Source of the DNA: an uncultured Acetatifactor sp.
GTDB lineage: Bacteria > Bacillota > Clostridia > Lachnospirales > Lachnospiraceae
Direction: 5' to 3'
Assembly (NCBI GenBank): GCA_947627535.1
Contig: CANQWM010000004.1
Coordinates: 62,001-126,000 of the forward strand
DNA length: 64,000 nt
The notes beneath the pieces were generated by a model, which was not told the DNA's origin, did no database searches, and saw nothing but the letters and a program-made list of their open reading frames with translations. Positions 26,605-33,447 of this stretch are shown in pieces (position 1 is the stretch's first letter; the number at the start of each line of letters is the position of its first letter). The position numbers and the translations under genes were made by a program.

Positions 26605-29013
26605 CTAAGCGGCCTTCTTCTTTTTCAGCTTATCCGTATCAAGTCTCAGGGTTGAACTTTCCTTATAGGGCCTTACTAACAGCCAGCACAGAGCCGCCGC
26701 AAGAACGATGGCCGCAATGGTGCCTGCCGCATTTCCGCTGCCGGAAAAGAGACTGCCCAGCTGATAGAGGATCAGGGAGATAACATAGGCGAAGCCGCAC
26801 TGATAGCCGATGGCAAACCAGGTCCATTTCGCGCTGTTCATCTCTCTCCTGATGGCGCCGATCGCCGCAAAGCAGGGCGCGCAGAGCAGATTGAACGCCA
26901 GGAAGGAGTACGCCGCGGCCTTGGTCATGTTTACAAAGTCCAGGACACCAAACACGCCTACCACCTCTTCCTTCGCCACAAGACCCATGATGGTGGCGAT
27001 TGCCGCTGTAGCGTCGTCAAATCCCAGCGGGGCAAAGATCCATTTGATCCCGTTTCCGATCTTTCCAAGAACGCTGTCCCCAAGCGCAAGCTCCGTGCTG
27101 AAGCCAAAGCGGCCGTCCACCATGCCGAAACAGGATCCGGCCCAGATCACGATAGAGGAAAGCAGGATAATGGTGCCGGCCTTCTTGATAAAGGACCATC
27201 CCCTCTCCCACATGCTCCTTAGAACCGCGCCGGGAGCCGGCCAGTGATAGGCGGGAAGCTCCATGACGAAGGGTGCGGGATCCCCTGCAAACATCTTTGT
27301 TTTTTTCAGAATGATGCCGGAGATCACAATCGCCGCGACCCCCAGAAAATACGCGCTCACAGCCACCAGGCCGGAGCCTCCGAACAGCGCCGTTGCGATC
27401 AGGGAAATGATGGGAAGCTTTGCGCCGCAGGGAATAAAGGTAGTAGTCATGACTGTCATCTTCCGGTCCCTGTCATTTTCGATGGTCCGGGACGCCATGA
27501 TCCCCGGAACGCCGCAGCCGCTGCCGATGAGCATGGGAATAAAGGACTTGCCGGAGAGGCCGAACTTCCGGAAGATCCGGTCCATGATAAACGCCACCCT
27601 GGCCATATAGCCGCAGGCCTCCAGGAAGGCAAGAAAGAGGAACAGCACCAGCATCTGGGGCACAAAGCCCAGCACCGCGCCGACGCCGCCGATGATGCCG
27701 TCCAGGATCAGGCTGGAAAGCCACTCAGAACAGCCCACAGCCTCCAGCGCATTTCCGACAAGGACAGGGATACCGGGAATCCACACGCCGTAATCCGCGG
27801 GATCCGGCGCTTCCTCCAGAATCGGGTCCACCATCCCGGATATGTCATAGCCTGCTTCCGCCATGGAATCCTGAAAGGAATCATACGCCTCGCAAAAGCC
27901 GCCGTAATCTCCCTCCTCTGCTGCTCCCAGAAGGTCTTCTGCGCCGATGACTCCCGCTTCCTGCGCCGCCGAAAGAACGTCTGTCATCTCCTCCGTAAAC
28001 AGCCTGTTCTGGGCAAACTCGCCGCAGGCTGTGTCATAGGCCGACCCGCCGATGCCAAACAAATGCCACCCGTCGCCGAACACGCCGTCGTTGGCCCAGT
28101 CTGTGGCGACGGTTCCCACCGTGGTCACGGAAATGTAATAGACAAGGAACATGATCACGGCAAAGATGGGAAGCGCCGCCCACCTGTTGGTCACGATCCT
28201 GTCGATCCTGTCGGAAACGGACTCCTTTTTTGCCTTTCTCCCGGCGCAGCATTCCCTGACCACGCCGGAGATATACACATACCTCTCGTTGGTGATAATG
28301 CTTTCGGTATCGTCGTCATACGCATCTTCCAGCGTCCTGATCTCCTCCGAAACATCCGGGACATGGTCCATGAGAGACGCGATTTTGTCATCCTTCTCCA
28401 GAAGCTTTATGGCGAAGAAGCGTCTCTGTTCCTCCGGCACATCCGATCCCAGCTTCCCTTCGACGGCTCTGATCGTCTCTTCCACTTTTTCCGCAAATGA
28501 GTGCACGATCTGGGGCGTCTTCTTCCGGCGGGCCAGCTCCACGGCCCTTTCCGCCGCCTTTTCGATCCCCGTTCCCTTCAGAGCGGAAATCTCTACCACC
28601 TCGCAGCCGAATTTCCGGGAAAGCTTCTCCGTGTCAATTTTTTCTCCCGTCTTTTTCAGGACGTCTATCATGTTTACCGCCATGATCACCGGGATTCCAA
28701 GCTCCATGATCTGGGTGGAAAGATACAGATTTCTTTCCAGGTTGGTGCCGTCCACGATATTGAGGATGGCGTCAGGGCGCTCATTGATCAGATAGGTTCT
28801 CGCCACGACCTCCTCCAGCGTATAGGGGGACAGGGAATAAATACCCGGCAGGTCCATAACCGTCACATCTTTATACCCTTTCAGTTTTCCTTCTTTTTTC
28901 TCCACCGTGACGCCGGGCCAGTTGCCCACAAACTGATTCGCTCCGGTCAGCGCGTTAAATAGCGTCGTCTTTCCGCAGTTCGGATTTCCCGCCAGTGCAA
29001 TTCTGATCGACAT
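26605..29013 (-). CDS. feoB: Ferrous iron transporter FeoB
   Basis: An 802-residue GTP-gated Fe(II) transporter. The N-terminal G domain has G1 GNPNCGKT (residues 8-15), G3 DLPG, G4 NMID and a G5-like SALKG. The membrane part has two Gate motifs, including GSGCGVPGIMASR and FIPCGAKLPI with their cysteines. A predicted external insertion of about 110 acidic residues (near 325-430) separates the first span from the rest and makes the protein longer than many homologues. GAGAGGTAAAT precedes the ATG. It belongs with two feoA genes just upstream. Confidence 0.95.
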   Translation of the reverse strand: MSIRIALAGNPNCGKTTLFNALTGANQFVGNWPGVTVEKKEGKLKGYKDVTVMDLPGIYSLSPYTLEEVVARTYLINERPDAILNIVDGTNLERNLYLSTQIMELGIPVIMAVNMIDVLKKTGEKIDTEKLSRKFGCEVVEISALKGTGIEKAAERAVELARRKKTPQIVHSFAEKVEETIRAVEGKLGSDVPEEQRRFFAIKLLEKDDKIASLMDHVPDVSEEIRTLEDAYDDDTESIITNERYVYISGVVRECCAGRKAKKESVSDRIDRIVTNRWAALPIFAVIMFLVYYISVTTVGTVATDWANDGVFGDGWHLFGIGGSAYDTACGEFAQNRLFTEEMTDVLSAAQEAGVIGAEDLLGAAEEGDYGGFCEAYDSFQDSMAEAGYDISGMVDPILEEAPDPADYGVWIPGIPVLVGNALEAVGCSEWLSSLILDGIIGGVGAVLGFVPQMLVLFLFLAFLEACGYMARVAFIMDRIFRKFGLSGKSFIPMLIGSGCGVPGIMASRTIENDRDRKMTVMTTTFIPCGAKLPIISLIATALFGGSGLVAVSAYFLGVAAIVISGIILKKTKMFAGDPAPFVMELPAYHWPAPGAVLRSMWERGWSFIKKAGTIILLSSIVIWAGSCFGMVDGRFGFSTELALGDSVLGKIGNGIKWIFAPLGFDDATAAIATIMGLVAKEEVVGVFGVLDFVNMTKAAAYSFLAFNLLCAPCFAAIGAIRREMNSAKWTWFAIGYQCGFAYVISLILYQLGSLFSGSGNAAGTIAAIVLAAALCWLLVRPYKESSTLRLDTDKLKKKKAA

Positions 29014-29387
29014 ATTTACCTCTCATTCCGCCGCAGGTCTCCCCCGTGGGTACACCGCGGCTTTTTCTTGTTCTTATTCTTTTTCTTATTCCTTTTCTTT
29101 TTGTTATTCCTTTTCTTTTTGTTTCAACAGCCGTTTTCTCCCTTTGGGGTTGTTTCGTATGCTGTCTTTGCTTTCCTGCGTTTTTATTTCCTTGTGTTTT
29201 TATTCTCTTGTGTTTCTATTCTCTTGCGTTTCTATCCTCTCGTGTTTCTATCCTCTTGTGTTTCTATCCTCTTTTTGTTTTTTGCTTTTCCCGATTCCTT
29301 CCCGCCTTCCTTTGTTCGTTATAACTATCATTTATTAGTTTTAACTAACCCACGGCCCTGAAAGAATGCAGATTTGACCGTCGTCTC
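29014..29387 (-). other. Long purine-rich spacer between feoA and feoB
   Basis: No convincing gene in 374 bp. The minus (mRNA) strand is almost entirely A/G from about 29060 to 29300. It holds two near copies of an 18-bp unit (TTATTCCTTTTCTTTTTG on the plus strand, about 29090-29125) and a 16-bp minisatellite described separately. Plus-strand open frames here encode only Phe/Leu-rich low-complexity peptides and are not genes. Confidence 0.75.
29173..29275 (-). repeat. 16-bp minisatellite in the feoA-feoB spacer
   Basis: About six copies of a 16-bp unit, best seen as CTCTTGTGTTTCTATT on the plus strand, with starts near 29189, 29205, 29221, 29237, 29253 and 29269. On the mRNA strand each copy reads AAGAGGATAGAAACAC-like, carrying an AGAGGA motif similar to a ribosome site. 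Copy number could vary by slippage. Confidence 0.8.
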
Positions 29388-29609
29388 TTATTCCACTTCG
29401 ATCATCTCTGCATCCGCCCTGCGCAGGGAAAGCTCATATCCCCTCACGGTGATCTCTACGGGATCTCCCAGAGGAGCGACCTTTCTCACAAAAATCTGTA
29501 TCCCCTTTGTGATCCCCATGTCCATGATACGCCGCTTTACCGGCCCTTCCCCGGAAATCCTTTTTACCGTCACCGTCTGCCCGCAGGCAGTTTCCTTTAA
29601 TGTTTTCAT
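29388..29609 (-). CDS. feoA: FeoA-domain protein, second copy
   Basis: A 73-residue SH3-like FeoA protein that binds and modulates FeoB at the membrane. It has the pattern KRISGEGPVKRRIMDMGITK then VRKVAPLGDPVEITVRGYEL typical of the family. AAAAAAGGAG precedes the ATG. It lies 32 bp after the other feoA and upstream of feoB, separated from the latter by the purine-rich spacer. Confidence 0.92.
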   Translation of the reverse strand: MKTLKETACGQTVTVKRISGEGPVKRRIMDMGITKGIQIFVRKVAPLGDPVEITVRGYELSLRRADAEMIEVE

Positions 29610-29641
29610 CGCGTTCTCCTTTTTTGCTCTCCGGCCCGTCC

Positions 29642-29851
29642 TCAGACCATGATCTTGTTCGCCATATCGCTGCCGATGGCCACCCTGGACTGCTTTACGT
29701 TTACAATGAGATTACCGCCCGCGCGGGAAATCACCGTCACCACACTTCCCACCACAAAGCCCAGGTTCTCCAGAAACCTGCGGGTATCCTCTCTGCCGCC
29801 TACCTTTTTGATCACGTTGCACTCGCCCTCCCGGGCCATTGACAATGGCAT
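29642..29851 (-). CDS. feoA: FeoA-domain protein, first copy
   Basis: A 69-residue FeoA-like protein, the first gene of the feo operon. The core LENLGFVVGSVVTVISRAGGNLIVNVKQSRVAI fits FeoA. The start at 29851 is fixed by AGGAGGATTGG nine bases upstream; an in-frame extension to 29896 would cross the Fur-box-like operator. Paired feoA genes are common in Clostridia. Confidence 0.9.
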   Translation of the reverse strand: MPLSMAREGECNVIKKVGGREDTRRFLENLGFVVGSVVTVISRAGGNLIVNVKQSRVAIGSDMANKIMV

Positions 29852-29881
29852 AAGCCAATCCTCCCTTTCTGTCGTTAATTT

Positions 29882-29900
29882 GAAAATGATTTTCATTTTC
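29882..29900. promoter_or_regulatory. Fur-box-like operator of the feo operon
   Basis: A 19-bp site matching the classical Fur box (GATAATGATAATCATTATC) at 15 of 19 positions by eye. It lies just after the predicted start point of the feo promoter, where a bound repressor would block transcription. No fur gene is in the window. Confidence 0.6.
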
Positions 29901-29908
29901 CTTTCATG

Positions 29909-29940
29909 GTTAGTATATTCTAACTTTCGGAACCTGTCAA
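29909..29940 (-). promoter_or_regulatory. feo promoter with overlapping palindromic operator
   Basis: -35 TTGACA (29935-29940), 17-bp spacer, -10 TATACT (29912-29917), a near-perfect sigma-A promoter. The dyad GTTAGTATATTCTAAC (29909-29924) covers the -10. Its TTAG...CTAA ends recall DtxR-family operators, and a DtxR-type gene is divergently encoded 130 bp away. Regulation by that protein is inferred. Confidence 0.75.
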
Positions 29941-29978
29941 CAGAAATTTTTAAGCTGCGGACTGAAATTTTTATTGGG

Positions 29979-30007
29979 TTGCACGCAGGCCAAAAACGTA
30001 CTATACT
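29979..30007 (+). promoter_or_regulatory. Promoter of the DtxR-type regulator gene
   Basis: -35 TTGCAC (29979-29984), 17-bp spacer, -10 TATACT (30002-30007). The predicted transcript starts near 30014, about 40 bases before the chosen ATG. Confidence 0.75.
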
Positions 30008-30053
30008 GAAACTAGAATCTTTCCCTTTGGGAAAAGACAGGGAGATGAAAGAA

Positions 30054-30440
30054 ATGGCAGGAAATGAATCCGCCGAAAACTATCTGGAGACCATATTGAT
30101 CTTAAGCAGGCGTCTTCCCGTGGTCCGCTCTGTGGATATTGCGAATGAGCTGGGGTTTCGGAAGCCCAGCGTCAGCGTGGCCATGAAGAATCTGCGGGAG
30201 AAAAAGCACATCCGCGTGGACAGCTCCGGCTTTATCACGCTGACGCCCTCCGGCAGAGAGATCGCGGAAACGATCTATGAGCGCCATCAATTCCTGTCCT
30301 GCTGGCTTACAGGACTGGGCGTGCCGGCGGATACGGCTGTGGAAGATGCCTGCAGGATCGAGCATGTGATCAGCCCGGAAAGCTTTGCGGCCATCAAGGA
30401 ATTTGTAAGCCGGAATACCGGGACCCGCGACGTCAGATAG
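30054..30440 (+). CDS. DtxR/MntR-family metal-dependent regulator
   Basis: A 128-residue iron- or manganese-sensing repressor. Residues about 3-65 are the winged helix (ENYLETILILSRRLPVVRSV, then FRKPSVSVAMKNLREKKHI). The dimerisation helices carry the likely metal ligands in ERHQFLSCWL and DACRIEHVISPESF (Cys, Glu and His). The C-terminal SH3 domain of DtxR itself is absent, as is usual for short clostridial members. The start at 30054 places GGGAG nine bases upstream. Its divergent position implies control of feoAAB. Confidence 0.88.
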   Translation: MAGNESAENYLETILILSRRLPVVRSVDIANELGFRKPSVSVAMKNLREKKHIRVDSSGFITLTPSGREIAETIYERHQFLSCWLTGLGVPADTAVEDACRIEHVISPESFAAIKEFVSRNTGTRDVR

Positions 30441-31212
30441 CTCCCAGCCATTTCAGCGCGTTCCATACGCCGTCCTCCTTCAGCGGACCGGTGACATAGT
30501 CGGCCGCTTCCTTTACGTCCGCCGTGGCGTTTCCCATGGCGATGCCGATCCCGGCGCACTGCAGCATGGGAATGTCGTTGCTGCTGTCGCCCAGGGCGGC
30601 AGTCTGCTCTATGGGGACGCCAAGCTCCCCTGCCAGTCTTTTCATGGCGCTGGCCTTGGAACATCCCTTCGGCATGATCTCAAAAAATCCCTTTTTCCGG
30701 TCCACAAAGTCAAGTCTGTCCCCAAATTCTTCCGCAAAGGCCCTCACGGCGTCCGCCCGGTCCGCATACACATAAAACTTGTCAAAATGCCCCACCGCAT
30801 CCCCAAAGCTTCCGTAGCCCGCGTCCCCAAACCGGCTTATAAATCTCCGGAAGGTCTCTGTCCGAATCCTGTCCGGCCTGTCACAGAAATTATTTTCCCA
30901 GCCTTCCAGAACGGCGTCAATGCCGTAACGGTCCAGGGCTTCTATGATATCCTTCGATTCCTGTACGGAAAAGGTCCTGTGGTACAGCTCCCTGCCGTAC
31001 AGGGTAATCATAGTGCCGCACCCCATGAGAAAGGCGTCGAAACCGGCCAGCCTTTCCCGGTCTGGCTCCACAAGCTTTCCGGTCCGCCCGGTATTCACGG
31101 CGCAGAGATGCCCGTTTCGCCCTGCGGCTTCTATGGCTTTGGACGCGCTCTTAGGCATTTCATGGGTTTCCTCGTCGATCAGGGTTCCGTCAATATCAAA
31201 AAAGAGGATCAT
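30433..31212 (-). CDS. HAD-superfamily (Cof-type) hydrolase
   Basis: A 259-residue HAD phosphatase of the Cof/IIB subclass. Motif I is FFDIDGTLID (nucleophile Asp near residue 6), motif II lies in CAVNTGRTG, motif III includes PKGCSKASAMKRLAGELG, and motif IV is ALGDSSNDIPMLQCAG. Such enzymes dephosphorylate sugar phosphates or cofactors. The ATG at 31212 fits the family start, though no good ribosome site precedes it; a GTG at 31260 is the alternative. Its 3' end overlaps the DtxR gene tail to tail by 8 bp. Confidence 0.88.
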   Translation of the reverse strand: MILFFDIDGTLIDEETHEMPKSASKAIEAAGRNGHLCAVNTGRTGKLVEPDRERLAGFDAFLMGCGTMITLYGRELYHRTFSVQESKDIIEALDRYGIDAVLEGWENNFCDRPDRIRTETFRRFISRFGDAGYGSFGDAVGHFDKFYVYADRADAVRAFAEEFGDRLDFVDRKKGFFEIMPKGCSKASAMKRLAGELGVPIEQTAALGDSSNDIPMLQCAGIGIAMGNATADVKEAADYVTGPLKEDGVWNALKWLGAI

Positions 31213-31229
31213 ACGCACACACAAAATGA

Positions 31230-31256
31230 GGATACAAACCTGATCCGTCTGTATCC
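31230..31256 (-). terminator. Weak terminator after rplT
   Basis: Hairpin GGATACA/TGTATCC (31230-31236 with 31250-31256), followed on the minus strand by TCATTTTGTGT. The short U-run suggests partial read-through into the HAD gene. Confidence 0.45.
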
Positions 31257-31275
31257 CCACATTCTCCGTTTTATT

Positions 31276-31632
31276 TTATGCAACCTTGCTCTTTGCCAGC
31301 TCCGCCAGGGTCTTAAAACCCTCCGCGTCGTTGACTGCCAGCTCCGCCAGCATCTTTCTGTTCATGTCCACGCCGGCCAGCTTTAAGCCGTACATAAACT
31401 TGCTGTAGGAGAGACCGTTTAACCTTGCCGCCGCATTGATTCGGGCGATCCAAAGCTGTCTGAACTGACGCTTTCTCTCCTTTCTTCCTGCGTAGGAGCT
31501 TGCCAGCGCCCTCATGACGGACTGCTTTGCCACTCTGTACTGCTTGCTTCTGGCGCCTCTGTAGCCCTTGGCCAGCTTTAACACTCTATTATGTTTCTTC
31601 TTGGCATTTAAGCCACCCTTTATTCTTGCCAT
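31276..31632 (-). CDS. rplT: 50S ribosomal protein L20
   Basis: A 118-residue basic protein matching L20 end to end ([27 protein letters not shown]-like [20 protein letters not shown]). L20 binds 23S rRNA early in assembly and, in Firmicutes, represses its own operon by binding the leader upstream of infC. It is the last gene of infC-rpmI-rplT. Confidence 0.98.
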   Translation of the reverse strand: MARIKGGLNAKKKHNRVLKLAKGYRGARSKQYRVAKQSVMRALASSYAGRKERKRQFRQLWIARINAAARLNGLSYSKFMYGLKLAGVDMNRKMLAELAVNDAEGFKTLAELAKSKVA

Positions 31633-31655
31633 GTCTGTCTTTCCTCCTCACCTGA

Positions 31656-31853
31656 TCATAAATAGGGCAGAATCTTCTTCATGTTCTTTACGTTCGTAGC
31701 ATCGGTAATCGCAGGCTTTCTGAGATTACGCTTGGTCTTCGTGGTCTTTTTGGTAAGGATATGGCGCTTATATGCCTTATTCCTCTTCAGTTTACCGGTT
31801 CCGGTTACCTTAAAACGCTTTGCAGCTGATCTGCTTGTCTTCATCTTGGGCAT
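31656..31853 (-). CDS. rpmI: 50S ribosomal protein L35
   Basis: A 65-residue very basic protein with the standard L35 start ([20 protein letters not shown]) and [11 protein letters not shown]. It lies between infC and rplT as in most bacteria. Confidence 0.98.
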   Translation of the reverse strand: MPKMKTSRSAAKRFKVTGTGKLKRNKAYKRHILTKKTTKTKRNLRKPAITDATNVKNMKKILPYL

Positions 31854-31896
31854 AACTGTTTCCTCCTAAATGATTAATCTATTTTAACCTTGGCGT

Positions 31897-32403
31897 TTAC
31901 CGCTTTTCAGTTAAAAACATGGTCATACTTCTGCCTTCCACTTTGGGCGCTTTTTCTATCACAGCGATGTCAGCCAGGCTTTGAGCAAAATCGTCGAGAA
32001 TATGTTTGCTGGTATTCATATGTGCCATCTCCCGTCCGCGGAATCGCAGCGTAACCTTCACCTTGTCGCCCTTGGTCAGGAATTTCCTGGCGGCGTTGAT
32101 CTTGGTGTTCAGGTCGTTGGTATCAATGTTTGGGGAAAGACGCAGTTCCTTGATCTCGATGGTCCTCTGCTTCTTTCTGGCTTCCTTCTCCTTCCGGAGC
32201 TGTTCGTAACGGAATTTGCCATAATCCACAATCCTGCACACAGGCGGCTTTGCCGTGGGCGCGATCTTCACGAGATCCAGTCCCGCCTCCTCCGCCAGCT
32301 TCATGGCGTCCCTGGAAGACATAATCCCCAGCTGTTCGCCGTTCTCCCCGATCAGACGGATCTCCTTGTCCCTGATCTGCTCGTTAATCATTAAATCGCT
32401 AAT
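31897..32403 (-). CDS. infC: Translation initiation factor IF-3 with AUU start
   Basis: A 168-residue initiation factor that keeps 30S subunits free and proofreads start codons. The N-domain (MINEQIRDKEIRLIGENGEQ), linker and C-domain (VKVTLRFRGREMAH) are intact. The start is read as ATT at 32403 (ATT AGC GAT TTA ATG): GGAGG at 32413-32417 is nine bases from the ATT and too far from the ATG at 32391. An AUU start is the known device by which IF-3 limits its own synthesis. Longer upstream frames would run through the leader terminator. Confidence 0.93.
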   Translation of the reverse strand: MSDLMINEQIRDKEIRLIGENGEQLGIMSSRDAMKLAEEAGLDLVKIAPTAKPPVCRIVDYGKFRYEQLRKEKEARKKQRTIEIKELRLSPNIDTNDLNTKINAARKFLTKGDKVKVTLRFRGREMAHMNTSKHILDDFAQSLADIAVIEKAPKVEGRSMTMFLTEKR

Positions 32404-32620
32404 GGTCTTGCACCTCCATGAAAATAAATAAAAACGGACAGCACAGCTATCCGTTTCCTCATCTTTCCGCAGTACGTCCGGCATCCTGCCGCGCAGAACC
32501 GTACACGCATCCCGCTCCTTCCAAAACAGGAACAGGCCTTCAGATTATGAACGCTTACCGGCGCAATTGCCGTAAGGTGAGAGCGGATACTCTGCTTGCT
32601 GGCGCGCGTTCCCCGCGCAC
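32404..32620 (-). promoter_or_regulatory. L20-type leader/attenuator of infC-rpmI-rplT
   Basis: About 215 bases of untranslated leader between the predicted transcription start and infC, ending in an intrinsic terminator just before the ribosome site. In Firmicutes this position holds the L20 leader, which L20 binds to favour termination. Structure upstream of the terminator is G+C-rich, but I did not model a fold, so the class is inferred from position plus attenuator. Confidence 0.7.
32422..32454 (-). terminator. Attenuator hairpin in the infC leader
   Basis: Nine-base-pair stem (32434-32442 with 32446-32454, one G-U pair) and 3-base loop, followed on the minus strand by TTTTATTTATTTT. It ends only five bases before the infC ribosome site, so it must be read through for expression. 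Confidence 0.85.
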
Positions 32621-32626
32621 TTCCAT

Positions 32627-32655
32627 AGATTAACACAGGTTTCTCCGTATGTCAA
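32627..32655 (-). promoter_or_regulatory. Promoter of infC-rpmI-rplT
   Basis: -35 TTGACA (32650-32655), 17-bp spacer, -10 TAATCT (32627-32632). Confidence 0.75.
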
Positions 32656-32673
32656 CCCTTAATTTTGAACTTT

Positions 32674-33019
32674 AACAGTTCAGCCGGCCGCCGTATTCCA
32701 CGAAAAATCGTGCTCGCACGAATTTTTCGTGGAATACGGCGGCCGAGGGAGCGCCATCTCATGAGCAAAGGCAGGCGCGAAGCGCCGAATAGCGCGACAG
32801 CGCGGCTTTGCGAATGGCGCGGCTGAACTGTTACAGATTTCTTATCCGTTCAGCCGACGGTCATATTCAGCGAAAAATCATGCTCGCATGAATTTTTCGA
32901 TAAACATGACTGCCGAGAGAGCGCCATCTCATGAGCAAGGGCAGGCGCGCAGCGCCGAATAGCGCGCCAGCGCGGCTTTGCGAATGGCGCGCGCTGAACT
33001 GTTACAGATTTCTTATCCG
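32674..33019. repeat. Tandem pair of structured palindromic elements
   Basis: Two adjacent diverged copies (32679-32848 and 32849-33019; 170 and 171 bp) fill the gap between DUF1540 and the infC promoter. Copy 1 has 13-bp terminal inverted repeats, AACAGTTCAGCCG (32674-32686)/CGGCTGAACTGTT (32820-32832). It contains a 24-bp perfect stem (32685-32708 with 32722-32745), then a second G+C-rich domain bracketed by GCGCCAT/ATGGCGC. Copy 2 keeps the second domain and the core hairpin but with paired changes (CGTGC/GCACG becomes CATGC/GCATG). Each copy ends in ACAGATTTCTTATCCG. No coding capacity is credible. It resembles a MITE- or BIME-like element. Confidence 0.85.
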
Positions 33020-33021
33020 CG

Positions 33022-33342
33022 TCACTTCTCCGTAAACGTGGCGCAGGCCGTCTGCCCGCAGTCGCAGGCGCCGCATCCCTTGATGTCCACATGCTCGGCA
33101 TGGCATTTATAGTTGGTATTATAAATACATTTCACAGCCTCACAGTCGATGCTGATGGTCTGGCTGGGATGCACCACAGAGCTTTTAAAGGAATCCATCC
33201 CCTCTCTCTGCTGTAAAAAGCTCTCACAGCAGGTGTCGTCACAGTCATCGGCATGTTTTCCGCCCACCATGATATCCCCTTTACAGCACAGGCGGCTGTC
33301 GTTGTAGACGCAGTTCTCCACCGCGCATTTTAAATCTGCCAT
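33022..33342 (-). CDS. DUF1540 cysteine-rich protein, two repeats
   Basis: A 106-residue protein with two DUF1540 modules: LKCAVENCVYNDSRLCCKGDI (about 4-45) and IDCEAVKCIYNTNYKCHAEH (about 64-103). The regular cysteines suggest zinc or other metal binding. Function is unknown; similar small proteins are common in Clostridia. Its stop codon abuts the palindromic repeat pair. Confidence 0.9.
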   Translation of the reverse strand: MADLKCAVENCVYNDSRLCCKGDIMVGGKHADDCDDTCCESFLQQREGMDSFKSSVVHPSQTISIDCEAVKCIYNTNYKCHAEHVDIKGCGACDCGQTACATFTEK

Positions 33343-33447
33343 ATCTGCCTCTCTTTCCGCCGCACAAGCGGCACGCCGTTTTTTTGTTCTTCCTGAGTAT
33401 TCCCCGTTCCCGGCGCACTATTCCAAAGAGACAGATTTTTTATCTTT

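Noticed and set aside
29173-29275. CRISPR-like array
   Set aside because: The 16-bp units are directly adjacent without unique spacers, and no cas genes are present.
29046-29361. Plus-strand open frames rich in Phe/Leu/Ser opposite the feoA-feoB spacer
   Set aside because: They arise from the pyrimidine-rich repeat tract, have no ribosome site and no family resemblance.
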